Positions 8,625 to 17,144 of a stretch of 64,000 nt of DNA are shown piece by piece (position 1 is the stretch's first letter; every line of letters begins with the position of its first letter). The DNA comes from Bradyrhizobium sp. CIAT3101 (lineage in GTDB: Bacteria; Pseudomonadota; Alphaproteobacteria; Rhizobiales; Xanthobacteraceae), in NCBI RefSeq assembly GCF_029714945.1, contig NZ_CP121634.1, forward strand, positions 6,717,001-6,781,000. The letters run 5' to 3'. Both the position numbers and the translations under genes were made by a program. The notes beneath the pieces were generated by a model. That model worked only from the letters and a program-made list of their open reading frames with translations, was not told the origin of the DNA and ran no database searches.

Positions 8625-9329
8625 CTAATTCACCAGCGCACCACCGTCGACATAGACGATCGAGCCGGTGGCAAAGCCGTTGTTCATGAAGCTCGCGATC
8701 TGCTGGGCGATGTCCTCGGCCATGCCGACGCGGCCGACCGGAAGTGCTGCCGCCGTTTTGGCCAGCATTTCCTTCCGAGCAGCCTCAGGCATCGAAGCTC
8801 GGATCGGCGTGTCGATCACGCCGGGCGAGACCGCATTGACACGCACCGGCGCAAGCTCGAGTGCCAGTGCCCGGGCCAGCGACTCCAGCGCGCCGTTGGC
8901 CGCGCTGACGATCGCAGAGTTCGGCCGCGGCCGGACACTGAGGAAACCGGTGACCAGCGTCAATGAGCCACCGGGCCTGATGGCGGCCTCACGTGCCACC
9001 CGCCAGGCGCCCCAGAATTTTCCCTCCATCGTGGCCCGCACATCCTCCATCGCAACCGTCTTGAACGGCCCGGTGCGAAGCTGCGCAGCCGTCAGCACGA
9101 CGTGATCAACAGCGCCGATGCGCTTGAACAGTTCGGCCACGCTCTGATCGCTGGTGACGTCAGTCGGGATCGCCGTCACCTTCAGCCGCTCGGCGACCGG
9201 ATCGAGCTTCGCAGCGCTGCGCGAGGCGATGACGACGTCGGCCCCCTGTGATTTTGCAAGCTCCGCCGTGGCGAGGCCAATGCCTGAGGAGCCGCCGATC
9301 ACGACGATTTTTTTGCCTGCGAGCGTCAT
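8625..9329 (-). CDS. SDR family protein lacking the catalytic Tyr/Lys
   Basis: This 234-residue Rossmann-fold SDR has an intact cofactor motif, GGSSGIG, and NAVSPGVIDTP plus GSIVYVDGG near the end. At the position of the YxxxK catalytic pair it reads VSAANGALE, so both Tyr and Lys are replaced. The family contains a clade with this replacement, which may bind NAD(P)H without classical reductase chemistry or use other residues. I start it at the ATG at 9329: GGGAG lies six bases upstream, whereas the ATG six bases earlier has no spacing. It lies between the ThDP enzyme and the cupin gene. Confidence 0.82.
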   Translation of the reverse strand: MTLAGKKIVVIGGSSGIGLATAELAKSQGADVVIASRSAAKLDPVAERLKVTAIPTDVTSDQSVAELFKRIGAVDHVVLTAAQLRTGPFKTVAMEDVRATMEGKFWGAWRVAREAAIRPGGSLTLVTGFLSVRPRPNSAIVSAANGALESLARALALELAPVRVNAVSPGVIDTPIRASMPEAARKEMLAKTAAALPVGRVGMAEDIAQQIASFMNNGFATGSIVYVDGGALVN

Positions 9330-9372
9330 TCCCATCTCCCGATATTTTGTTGATTGCTTCTGCGAACCGCGA

Positions 9373-11172
9373 TCAGCCCGGCTGGAAGCGCGTGCCGATG
9401 CCGGCCTTGCTCTGGCCGAGGCCCGGCAACTCCCAGACACCGGCGCCCGAGGGATTGACGTCCGCGGCGATATCGACGTCGATCAGGTAGGGCCTGTTGG
9501 CGGCGATGCCCTTGCGGATCGCCTCTCCGAGATCGCCGGCGCGATCGACGCGCACGCCTTCGACGCCGCAGGCGCGCGCCATCGCCGCGAAGTCAGGGTT
9601 GTAACGCTCGCCGGTCTCCGGATGCTTGAAGTCAGTCGCAAGCTCGCGGCCGCCGAGATAGCCGCGCTGCAGTCCGCGGATCGAGGCATAGGCGTAATTG
9701 TTCCAGACCACCCAGACCACCGGCAGATTATACTCGACCGCCGTCCCCAACACGTTGGCATGCATGAAGAAGGCGCCGTCACCGCAGACCGACACGCAGG
9801 GGCGATCGGGCGCGGCGAATTTTGCGCCCATCACGCCGGCCACGCCAAAGCCCATCGGGCCGAACCCCATCGAGCCGATCAGCGAATCCGGCCGCTTCGG
9901 CTTGCAGAAGCCGAGCAGCCAATTGTGGTGCACGCCGATGTCGGACACGAGGATGGCATCCTCCGGCAACGCCTTGTCGATCTCGGCCGCCGCGCGCTGC
10001 GGATTGATCGGCGTGGTGTCGTCGGAGAAGCCGGGCGCGACGAACTTGTCCCACTCCTTGCGATAACCATCGATCTGCGCCAGCCACTTCTTGCGCGCAT
10101 CCGACTTCTTGAAAAGGTTGTCGCGGCGATCAAGCTCGGCATGCACCTGCCGCAGGAAGGTACGGACGTCAGCCATCAAGCCGAGCGCGACAGGATAGTT
10201 GCGGCCGATCTCCTCGGGGTCGATGTCGACATGGATCAACCGCGTCGGCGGGATCGTGAAGGAATAGCCGGGGATCCACGAGCTCGAGGTGCGGTCATCG
10301 AAGCGGACGCCGAGCGCAAGCAGGACGTCGGCCTGCCGCGCGGCGTGATTGGCCTGATAGTGCCCGGCACGTGCGACGAGGCCGAGCGCCAGCGGATGAT
10401 TGACGTCGAGCGCACCGAGACCGCTTGCGGACGCCGCAACCGGAATCTGTAGCCGCTCGGCGAGCTTGCGCAACTCCTCCGCCGCGCCGCCATAGCGCAC
10501 GCCCTGTCCAACCAGCATCACCGGCCGCTCAGCCGCAAGCAGCATGTCGACGGCCTTCTCGACACCTTCCGGATCGGCGCCGCAGCGGCTGGAGATGTTG
10601 GCGCTCCACTCGGCAGCCTTCGGCGCCTCTTCGGCCGCCGATTCCATGAAGACGTCGAAGGGCACGTCGACCACGACCGGCCCGGGCCGCCCCGTGACCA
10701 TCGTCTTCCAAGCCTGTCGTACCGCAAGCGGCACCATCTCACCGCGCGTCGGCTGGAACACCTTCTTGCACATGGTGCGCACGGTGGAGGGAAAGTCGGC
10801 CTGATAGTGCCGGTACATTTCCTGGAACGCACCGCGGTTGAACTGGCTGGTCGGTACATTGCCGGTGATCGCCATGAACGGCACGGAATCGAGGTAGGCG
10901 TTCGCCAGGGAGATCGGCAGATTAGCCGAGCCCGGCCCGCAGGAGGTGAAGGTCGCGGTCGGCCGACCGGAGACGCGGTAGTAAACGTCGGCCATGAAGC
11001 CGGCGACGCTCTCGTGATGCACGGAGATCGTCTTGATGTCGGAGGATCGCTCGTACAGCGCGTCGATGAACTGGATGTTGCCGTGGCCGCAGAGCCCGAA
11101 CACCTGCGGCACTTTCTCCTGGATCAGATAATCGACAATGACCTGGGCGCCATTGAGCATGTTTTTCGACAT
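9373..11172 (-). CDS. Thiamine diphosphate-dependent enzyme (acetolactate synthase-like)
   Basis: This 599-residue protein has the three-domain acetolactate-synthase/benzoylformate-decarboxylase layout. The N-terminal Pyr domain carries the cofactor-activating Glu in HHESVAGFMAD, and the middle domain begins near RPVMLVGQGVRYGG. The C-terminal PP domain has the ThDP/Mg motif GDGAFF...WNN. It makes or breaks a bond next to a keto group. The ATG at 11172 has GAGGGAGA upstream; a TTG one codon earlier is also open. It heads the operon with the SDR and cupin and is divergent from an IclR regulator, beyond which a solute importer begins. I infer catabolism of an imported keto- or hydroxy-acid, not amino-acid biosynthesis. 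Confidence 0.88.
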   Translation of the reverse strand: MSKNMLNGAQVIVDYLIQEKVPQVFGLCGHGNIQFIDALYERSSDIKTISVHHESVAGFMADVYYRVSGRPTATFTSCGPGSANLPISLANAYLDSVPFMAITGNVPTSQFNRGAFQEMYRHYQADFPSTVRTMCKKVFQPTRGEMVPLAVRQAWKTMVTGRPGPVVVDVPFDVFMESAAEEAPKAAEWSANISSRCGADPEGVEKAVDMLLAAERPVMLVGQGVRYGGAAEELRKLAERLQIPVAASASGLGALDVNHPLALGLVARAGHYQANHAARQADVLLALGVRFDDRTSSSWIPGYSFTIPPTRLIHVDIDPEEIGRNYPVALGLMADVRTFLRQVHAELDRRDNLFKKSDARKKWLAQIDGYRKEWDKFVAPGFSDDTTPINPQRAAAEIDKALPEDAILVSDIGVHHNWLLGFCKPKRPDSLIGSMGFGPMGFGVAGVMGAKFAAPDRPCVSVCGDGAFFMHANVLGTAVEYNLPVVWVVWNNYAYASIRGLQRGYLGGRELATDFKHPETGERYNPDFAAMARACGVEGVRVDRAGDLGEAIRKGIAANRPYLIDVDIAADVNPSGAGVWELPGLGQSKAGIGTRFQPG

Positions 11173-11251
11173 CAACCGGTCTCCCTCTCGGCCCGTCGAC
11201 TTCTTGTGTACCGATGCGGAGAACGCGGCCGGTCATCATGGGGCCGCCGGA

Positions 11252-11280
11252 AGCCTATTTCTCATAATGCTGTACGTCAA
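11252..11280 (-). promoter_or_regulatory. Putative sigma70-type promoter of the ThDP-enzyme operon
   Basis: On the minus strand TTGACG is followed after 17 bases by TAGGCT. Spacing is ideal, the -35 has five of six consensus bases and the -10 is weak. It lies about 80 bases upstream of the ThDP-enzyme start, inside the divergent region shared with the IclR gene. Confidence 0.4.
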
Positions 11281-11401
11281 TTTATATTGTGATAGGCTTT
11301 CTCGCTGAGGAAACGCGAAGCTCCGCGCCGACGGCTGCGCTGGTTGCGTGCTACTGTCGCAGATGCGGAGCCATATCGATTCACCTGAGGGAGCCCAGTC
11401 C

Positions 11402-12313
11402 TTGAGATCGCGTACCAAGCCGACCACCGGCGAGAAGCCTGCAAGCCCGCGCAAGGCCGCGATTGCCAAACTGGTCCCTGCACCCAAGGCGGATGGCGAC
11501 GACGAGGCCGAGGACAAGCAGCGCGGCGGCGGCGTTCAATCGCTCGGTCGCGCCTTCTCGATCCTCGAAGAGGTGGCGCGCCATCGCGAGGGTATCGGGC
11601 TTGCAGAGCTCAGCAAGCTGGTCGGCCTGCACAACTCGACGACGTTTCATCTGGCCAAGACGCTGGTCTCGCTCGGCTACCTCCGCCAGGAGAAGGACAG
11701 CAAACGCTACCGCATCGGCCGTCCCTTGTTTGCACTCGCCGCATCAGCGCTCGACGAGATCGAGATGGTCAACGTCGCAACGCCCGTGCTGGAGGAACTG
11801 TCACGCCAGACGGGCGAAAGTGGGCATTTTGCTGTGCGAATGGGCGACGCGGTGGTTGTGATCGCCCGCACCAGCGGCCCGGGCGCGTTCCAGCTCACCG
11901 ATCGCGTCGGCGTGGTGCGGCCCGCCCATTGCACCGCGCTCGGCAAGATCATTCTGGCCTCGCTCCGCCCCGAGCAGCTCAAGCGCTTCATCGATCGCGT
12001 CGAACTGAAACCGTCGACGCCGAAATCCATCAGCGATGCCGGCGCGCTGATGCGCGAGATCGCCGAAGTGCAGCGCACCGGCGTTGCCTTCGACGATGGC
12101 GAGTTCAATCCGGAAGTGCGCTGCGTCGCCGTCCCCGTCACCGATTTCACCGGTCAGGTGATCGGCGCGCTCGGCATTTCCGGGCCGATCTGGCGCCTGT
12201 CCAACCAGGCCCTGCATGCCGGCGCGCAAATCGTGCAGGCCGCCGCCGATCGCCTGTCGGTCGAATTCGGCGCCAAGGACCGGGCACACAAGGCGCTCAC
12301 GCAGAAAGCCTGA
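11402..12313 (+). CDS. IclR family transcriptional regulator
   Basis: This regulator has an N-terminal winged helix-turn-helix at about residues 40-100 (VQSLGRAFSILEEVA, LAELSKLVGLHNSTTFHLAKTL split by the helix turn) and a C-terminal effector domain with GxFAVRMGD and AHCTALGKIILA. IclR proteins sense small organic acids and control adjacent catabolic operons. I chose the TTG at 11402 because TGAGGGAG lies eight bases before it; ATG 11363 and GTG 11348 in the same frame lack a clear ribosome-binding site. It is divergent from the ThDP/SDR/cupin operon and just upstream of the ABC importer, so it probably controls both. Confidence 0.87.
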   Translation: MRSRTKPTTGEKPASPRKAAIAKLVPAPKADGDDEAEDKQRGGGVQSLGRAFSILEEVARHREGIGLAELSKLVGLHNSTTFHLAKTLVSLGYLRQEKDSKRYRIGRPLFALAASALDEIEMVNVATPVLEELSRQTGESGHFAVRMGDAVVVIARTSGPGAFQLTDRVGVVRPAHCTALGKIILASLRPEQLKRFIDRVELKPSTPKSISDAGALMREIAEVQRTGVAFDDGEFNPEVRCVAVPVTDFTGQVIGALGISGPIWRLSNQALHAGAQIVQAAADRLSVEFGAKDRAHKALTQKA

Positions 12314-12336
12314 GCCGCAACCCGAGCGGCGATTTT

Positions 12337-12370
12337 GCCGGTTGACACCGGCAATGGCGTTCGGGATTAT
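12337..12370 (+). promoter_or_regulatory. Promoter with overlapping inverted repeat
   Basis: TTGACA at 12342-12347 and GATTAT at 12365-12370 are 17 bases apart, a good sigma70-like promoter for the importer operon. The -35 lies inside an inverted repeat, GCCGGT-TGAC-ACCGGC (12337-12352), a natural place for a regulator to bind. Confidence 0.5.
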
Positions 12371-12401
12371 CCTCCAGCATTAGAAAAAGCTCTCTCACAA
12401 T

Positions 12402-12415
12402 ACCGGATATCCGGT
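12402..12415 (+). promoter_or_regulatory. Perfect 14-bp palindrome, candidate IclR operator
   Basis: ACCGGATATCCGGT is a perfect dyad. It lies about 25-40 bases downstream of the start expected from the promoter above and 41 bases before the receptor gene. Its CCGG half-sites recall the inverted repeat over the -35, so the two may form a repression loop. Assigning it to the upstream IclR protein is inference. Confidence 0.45.
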
Positions 12416-12455
12416 TTTGAAGGGAGGCACGCGATGCACCCGGGAGGAGACAGAG

Positions 12456-13700
12456 ATGATCCGCTACCCACGACGGACGTTGTTACGGGCGGGCGCAGCC
12501 TTCGCTGGCGCGGCCGCGCTCGGGTTTCCCGCGATCGTCAGGGCTCAGGCCGAAAAGATCCGGATCGGGCACCTGACGCCGCTCACCGGCTTTCTCGGCG
12601 TGATCGGCAGCTACGCGCAGCTGGGTGCGAAGCTCGCGGCGGAGGAGATCAACGCCTCAGGCGGCATTCTGGGCAAGCAGGTCGACCTGCTCTCGGAAGA
12701 CTCGATCAACCCGGCGACCGCCGCCACCAAGGCGCAGCGCATGCTGGAACAGGACGGCGCGGTGGTGCTGCTCGGCGAAATCTCGTCGGCGTCCTCGCTC
12801 ACCATCATGCAGGTGGCCGAGCGCAACAAAAAGGTGTTCTTCTCGACCGGCGCCCGCTCGGACGCACTGCGCGGCAAGAGCTGCAACAAATACTCGTTCC
12901 ACTGCGACATTCCGAACACCGTGATGGTCAACGCGGTCGGCACCGCGCTGTCGCAGCAGGGCATGGTGAAGGGCAAGAAATTCTTCACGCTGACGGCCGA
13001 CTACATTTTTGGCCATGACCTGCTGAAGGCCGCGAAAGTTTTCTTCGGCGCACATGATGCCAACCTGATCGGCGACGAGCTGATCGCAACCGATGTCACC
13101 GATTTCAGCCCGTATCTGCTGAAGGTACGGCAGGCAAAACCCGACGTGGTCTGCTGCAACCTCGCCGGCAACCAGGTGACCAACCTCGTCAAGCAATATG
13201 CCGAGTTCGGCTTCCCCTACCCGCTGGTCGGCTTCAACCTCAACACCGGTGATGCCTGGGCCGCGGGCGCGGGCAATCTCAGCGGCACCTGGCCGACGGT
13301 CTGGTATCACACGCTGCAAAATCCGACGTCGCAGGCCTTCGTCACCGCCTTCACCAAGAAATACGGCAAGCCGCCGGAGAACCATGCCTGGATCGACTAC
13401 GTCACGCTGAAGCTCCTGGCGGAAGCGATCAACACCACCAAGTCGACCGACAGCGGCGAGCTCATCGCCTATTTCGAGAAGCAGGCGCAGTTCGACATCG
13501 GCAAGGCGCGCAAGGCTTACTTCCGCTCCTGGGATCACCAGCTGGTGCAGGAAGCCTATCCGTTCACGGTCAAGCCGAAGGACCAGATGAAGGACCAGTG
13601 GGACATGCTGGTGCTGGGCGATGCGGTGCCGGCAGCGAACGACCCGCTGGAGACGATCTATCCGACCAAAGAGCAGAACCCCTGCGAGATGAAGGCCTGA
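12456..13700 (+). CDS. ABC transporter periplasmic receptor (LivK/type I)
   Basis: This 414-residue solute receptor is the periplasmic subunit of a branched-chain-amino-acid-type importer. It opens with a twin-arginine-like signal, PRRTLLRAGAAFAGAAALG, ending at AQA. Then comes the type I fold: KIRIGHLTPLTGF, NASGGILGKQVDLL, and VVLLGEISSASSL. The ATG at 12456 has GGAGGAG just upstream; the frame is open from 12417. Receptors of this group in soil bacteria often bind aromatic acids, amides or urea and not only Leu/Ile/Val. It is followed by two membrane/ATPase genes of the same importer. Confidence 0.9.
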   Translation: MIRYPRRTLLRAGAAFAGAAALGFPAIVRAQAEKIRIGHLTPLTGFLGVIGSYAQLGAKLAAEEINASGGILGKQVDLLSEDSINPATAATKAQRMLEQDGAVVLLGEISSASSLTIMQVAERNKKVFFSTGARSDALRGKSCNKYSFHCDIPNTVMVNAVGTALSQQGMVKGKKFFTLTADYIFGHDLLKAAKVFFGAHDANLIGDELIATDVTDFSPYLLKVRQAKPDVVCCNLAGNQVTNLVKQYAEFGFPYPLVGFNLNTGDAWAAGAGNLSGTWPTVWYHTLQNPTSQAFVTAFTKKYGKPPENHAWIDYVTLKLLAEAINTTKSTDSGELIAYFEKQAQFDIGKARKAYFRSWDHQLVQEAYPFTVKPKDQMKDQWDMLVLGDAVPAANDPLETIYPTKEQNPCEMKA

Positions 13701-13728
13701 CGCCCGCACCCGGCAAGGCGCACGCAAC

Positions 13729-14604
13729 ATGCAGTTCGAGTTCTTGCTGGAACAGGTGGTGAATGGCCTCGTGCTCGGAGGCTATTACCTGCTCATCGCG
13801 CTCGGGCTGTCGCTGATCTTCTCCGTCGGCGGCATCGTCAATCTCGCCCATGGCGCGTTCTATGCGCTCGGCGCTTACATCTGCGTCGAGCTGACCCGCC
13901 GCATCGGCTTCGGCCCGTCGGTGGTGATCTCCCCGCTCGCGGTTGCGCTCCTCGGTATCCTGTTCGAGCGATTCATCCTGCGCCGCTTCTACACGGCCGA
14001 TCCGATCCTCAGCCTGCTCGTGACCTTTGGACTGGCGATGGTCGCAGAGCAGGCGATCCGCATCATCTGGGGCGCCGCGCCCGTATCGACCGAGATCCCG
14101 CAGAGCTTTCGCGGCTCGGTCATCGTCGGCGACTTCCTGTTCTCGCGCTACCGCCTGCTGATCCTCGCCGTCGTCGCGGCGATCCTGTTCGGCGTCTGGT
14201 GGCTCCTGCAAAAAACCTCGTTCGGACGCGTGGTTCGCGCCGGCATCCAGCGGCCGGACATGGTCGCGGCGCTCGGCATTCGCCTGCAGCCCTACATGAC
14301 CGCGATCGTGATGCTCGGCGTCGGCCTCGCCGCGCTCGGCGGCGCGTTCTTTGCGCCGATCACGACCGTGCATCCCGCCATGGGCGCCGAGATCATGACC
14401 ATCGCTTTCGTGGTGGTCGTGATCGGCGGGCTCGGCAGCTTCTGGGGCGTGGTCATCGCGGCCCTCCTCGTCGGCGTCGTGCGCGGCATCGCCATTCATT
14501 TCGAGCCTGCGGCCGGCGAGGCCTCGATCTACATCCTGATGTTCCTGGTGCTGCTGGTACGCCCGCGCGGCCTGCTCGGCGAACGCATCGAGAAGTTCGA
14601 ATGA
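13729..14604 (+). CDS. ABC transporter permease (LivH type)
   Basis: This is a 291-residue inner-membrane permease with about eight hydrophobic segments. It has the family signature GLSLIFSVGGIVNLAHGAFY near residues 25-45 and GGLGSFWGVVIAALLVG near the C-terminus. It forms the channel with the permease part of the next protein. Its TGA overlaps the next ATG (ATGA), so the two are translationally coupled. Confidence 0.92.
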   Translation: MQFEFLLEQVVNGLVLGGYYLLIALGLSLIFSVGGIVNLAHGAFYALGAYICVELTRRIGFGPSVVISPLAVALLGILFERFILRRFYTADPILSLLVTFGLAMVAEQAIRIIWGAAPVSTEIPQSFRGSVIVGDFLFSRYRLLILAVVAAILFGVWWLLQKTSFGRVVRAGIQRPDMVAALGIRLQPYMTAIVMLGVGLAALGGAFFAPITTVHPAMGAEIMTIAFVVVVIGGLGSFWGVVIAALLVGVVRGIAIHFEPAAGEASIYILMFLVLLVRPRGLLGERIEKFE

Positions 14605-17141
14605 GGGATACCTCGACCATCGATCGGCTGAGGCCGCTGCTGATCGCGACAGTCGCGGTGATCGCGCTGCCGTTGCTCCTGCGCGCCCTCGGCCTCTCGC
14701 TCAACACCGGCACCTGGATGGTCGGGCTGGCGATCGCCGCGATGGGGCTCAACCTCTGCATCGGCACGACCGGTCTCGTCTCGTTCGGCCACAGCACCTG
14801 GTTTGGCATCGGCGCCTATGCCGCCGGGCTGATCCAGCTGCGCTTGTTTCCCGGCGAGATCTGGTTGTCACTGCTGGGATCGATGGTCGTTGTCGCGATC
14901 GCTTCGACATTGATCGGCATGCTGATCCTGCGCCGGCGCGGCGTCTACTTTTCGCTGCTGACGCTGGCGCTGGCGGCCCTGGTCTACACCACCGCGTTCC
15001 GCTGGACGAGCCTCACCGGCGGCGAGGACGGGCTCGGCGGACTGAAGCGCGGGGGCATCGGCCCCGTGGGCTTCGACAATGCGCTCAACTATTACATCGT
15101 GGTCGCGGCGATCGGACTTGCCGTGCTCTATGTGCTGATGCGCCTGCTGCGTTCGCCATTCGGGCATGTGCTGGTCGCGATCCGCGAGAACCAGCTGCGC
15201 GCGAGCTTTCAGGGCTATCCGGTCGAACGCTACAAGCTCGCGGTGTTCGTGATCTCGGCCGTCGTCACCGGCGTTGCCGGCGCGCTGATCGCATTCCTGA
15301 ACTATCTCGTCTCCGCCGAAGCCGTCTCCGTACCGTTCGCCGGCGAGCTGCTGGCCATGGTCGTGATCGGCGGCATGCGCAGCCTGCTCGGCCCCGCGCT
15401 CGGCGCGGTGTTCTTCATCCTGTTCCGCGAGCTGTTCTCGATCTGGACGTCGGACTGGCTGTTCTGGTTCGGCCTCACTTTCGTGGCCTTCGTGATGTAT
15501 TCGCCCGGCGGCCTCGTCGGCATCGGCTCGCTCATCATGCGCCGCCTTCGTCCGCCCGCGGAAGAGACGGCGGCGATGAGCCGGCGCAAGATCTATGAGG
15601 GCCTGCCGCTGCCGGACTTCCTGCGGCCGGAAGCGTTGAAGGGCACGGTGCTGGAAGTCAGCCACGTGTCCCGAAAATTCGGCGGCATCCGCGCGGTCGA
15701 GAACGCCAGCATCACGGTCGCCGCCGGCGAGATCCATGCGCTGATCGGGCCGAACGGCGCCGGCAAAACCACGCTGTTCAATCTGGTCTCCGGGCTCTAC
15801 GCGCCGGACCAAGGCACGATCCGCCTGCAGGGCCGCGACATCGCGGGCGTGCCGGCGAATGCGATCTGCCATCAGGGGCTGGCGCGCTCGTTCCAGATCA
15901 CGAACCTGTTTCGCGGACTGTCGATCTACGAAAATCTGCGCCTGTCGCTGCAGGCGCGGCGGCCGATGCGCTTCAACATCTGGAACGACATCGACTTCTA
16001 CAAGGAGATCCACGCCGAGACGGCCGCACTGACGAAATTCCTCGGCCTCGAAGGCATCGAGGAGATCGAGGGCGGCGAGCTCTCCTATGGCGGGCAGCGG
16101 CTGGTCGATCTCGGCATTGCGCTCGGATCAAAACCGCAGGTGCTGCTGCTCGACGAGCCGCTCGCCGGCCTTGCCGCGGCCGAACGCGAGCGCGTGTCGA
16201 ACCTCGTCAAGAACATCGCGGCCAACATCCCCGTTCTGATCGTCGAGCACGACATCGACCGCGTGCTCGGCTTCTCGCAAACCGTCACGGTGATGAATCA
16301 GGGCGAGGTGCTGATGTCCGACTGCCCCGCCGCCGTGCGGGCCGATTTGCGGGTGCAGGAGATCTATACCGGCAAGGGCATTCCCGCCGTCGAGCATCGA
16401 CGCAACGAGGAGGCATTCGGCGCGCACGAGACCGTGCTGCGGCTCGATCGCGTCAACACGTTCTACGGCAAGAGCCACATCCTCAACGACGCCGCGCTCG
16501 ACGTGCGCGAGGGCGAGATCGTCGCGCTGCTCGGCCGCAACGGCGCCGGCAAGTCGACGCTGCTGAAAACCATCGCGGGTCTCGTGCCGGCGGCGTCCGG
16601 CAGCATCGCCTATCGCGGCGATGATATCGCAAGCCTGCCCGCGCCCGACATCGCCCGCCGCGGCATCGGCTATGTCCCGCAGGGCCGCGGCCTGTTCGCC
16701 GGCATGACCGTGCGCGAAAACCTCGCGCTCGGGCGTCTCGCCCGCAAGACCGACGGCAGCGACGGCGTGGTCTGGGACGAGGAGCAGATCCTGCGATACT
16801 TCCCACGGCTGAAGGAGCGCATGAACATCGCGGCCGACTATCTCTCCGGCGGCGAGCAGCAGATGGTCGCGGTGGCGCGCGCGATGTCCGGCAATGTCCG
16901 CCTGCTGCTGCTGGACGAGCCGTTCGAGGGCCTCGCGCCGGCGGTGACGCTGGAGCTGTTCAAGGTGTTCGATGCGCTCCGCCGCCACATGTCGATCGTG
17001 ATCGTCGAGCACAATCTCGATCTCGTGCTGGCGCTGGCCGATCGCGTCTTCGCACTCGAGCGCGGCGCCGTGTTCCACCAGGGACCGGCGGCGCCGCTGC
17101 TGAACGATCTCGGCTATCGCAAGCAGATCCTGTGGCTGTAG
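14601..17141 (+). CDS. Fused ABC permease-ATPase-ATPase (LivM-LivG-LivF)
   Basis: One 846-residue chain carries three subunits that are usually separate. Residues about 1-320 are a LivM permease with GLVSFGHSTWFGIGAY. Residues about 350-595 are a LivG-like ATPase with Walker A GPNGAGKT (383-390), signature LSYGG and Walker B LLLDEP. Residues about 611-846 are a LivF-like ATPase with Walker A GRNGAGKS, signature LSGGEQQ and LLLDEP. The joins are short linkers (PPAEETAAMSRRKIYEG and the region near 595-610). The first signature is LSYGG instead of LSGGQ. Start ATG 14601 overlaps the preceding stop. No internal stop or frameshift is seen, so the fusion looks functional and fixes the 1:1 ATPase ratio. 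Confidence 0.92.
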   Translation: MRDTSTIDRLRPLLIATVAVIALPLLLRALGLSLNTGTWMVGLAIAAMGLNLCIGTTGLVSFGHSTWFGIGAYAAGLIQLRLFPGEIWLSLLGSMVVVAIASTLIGMLILRRRGVYFSLLTLALAALVYTTAFRWTSLTGGEDGLGGLKRGGIGPVGFDNALNYYIVVAAIGLAVLYVLMRLLRSPFGHVLVAIRENQLRASFQGYPVERYKLAVFVISAVVTGVAGALIAFLNYLVSAEAVSVPFAGELLAMVVIGGMRSLLGPALGAVFFILFRELFSIWTSDWLFWFGLTFVAFVMYSPGGLVGIGSLIMRRLRPPAEETAAMSRRKIYEGLPLPDFLRPEALKGTVLEVSHVSRKFGGIRAVENASITVAAGEIHALIGPNGAGKTTLFNLVSGLYAPDQGTIRLQGRDIAGVPANAICHQGLARSFQITNLFRGLSIYENLRLSLQARRPMRFNIWNDIDFYKEIHAETAALTKFLGLEGIEEIEGGELSYGGQRLVDLGIALGSKPQVLLLDEPLAGLAAAERERVSNLVKNIAANIPVLIVEHDIDRVLGFSQTVTVMNQGEVLMSDCPAAVRADLRVQEIYTGKGIPAVEHRRNEEAFGAHETVLRLDRVNTFYGKSHILNDAALDVREGEIVALLGRNGAGKSTLLKTIAGLVPAASGSIAYRGDDIASLPAPDIARRGIGYVPQGRGLFAGMTVRENLALGRLARKTDGSDGVVWDEEQILRYFPRLKERMNIAADYLSGGEQQMVAVARAMSGNVRLLLLDEPFEGLAPAVTLELFKVFDALRRHMSIVIVEHNLDLVLALADRVFALERGAVFHQGPAAPLLNDLGYRKQILWL

Positions 17142-17144
17142 CTC

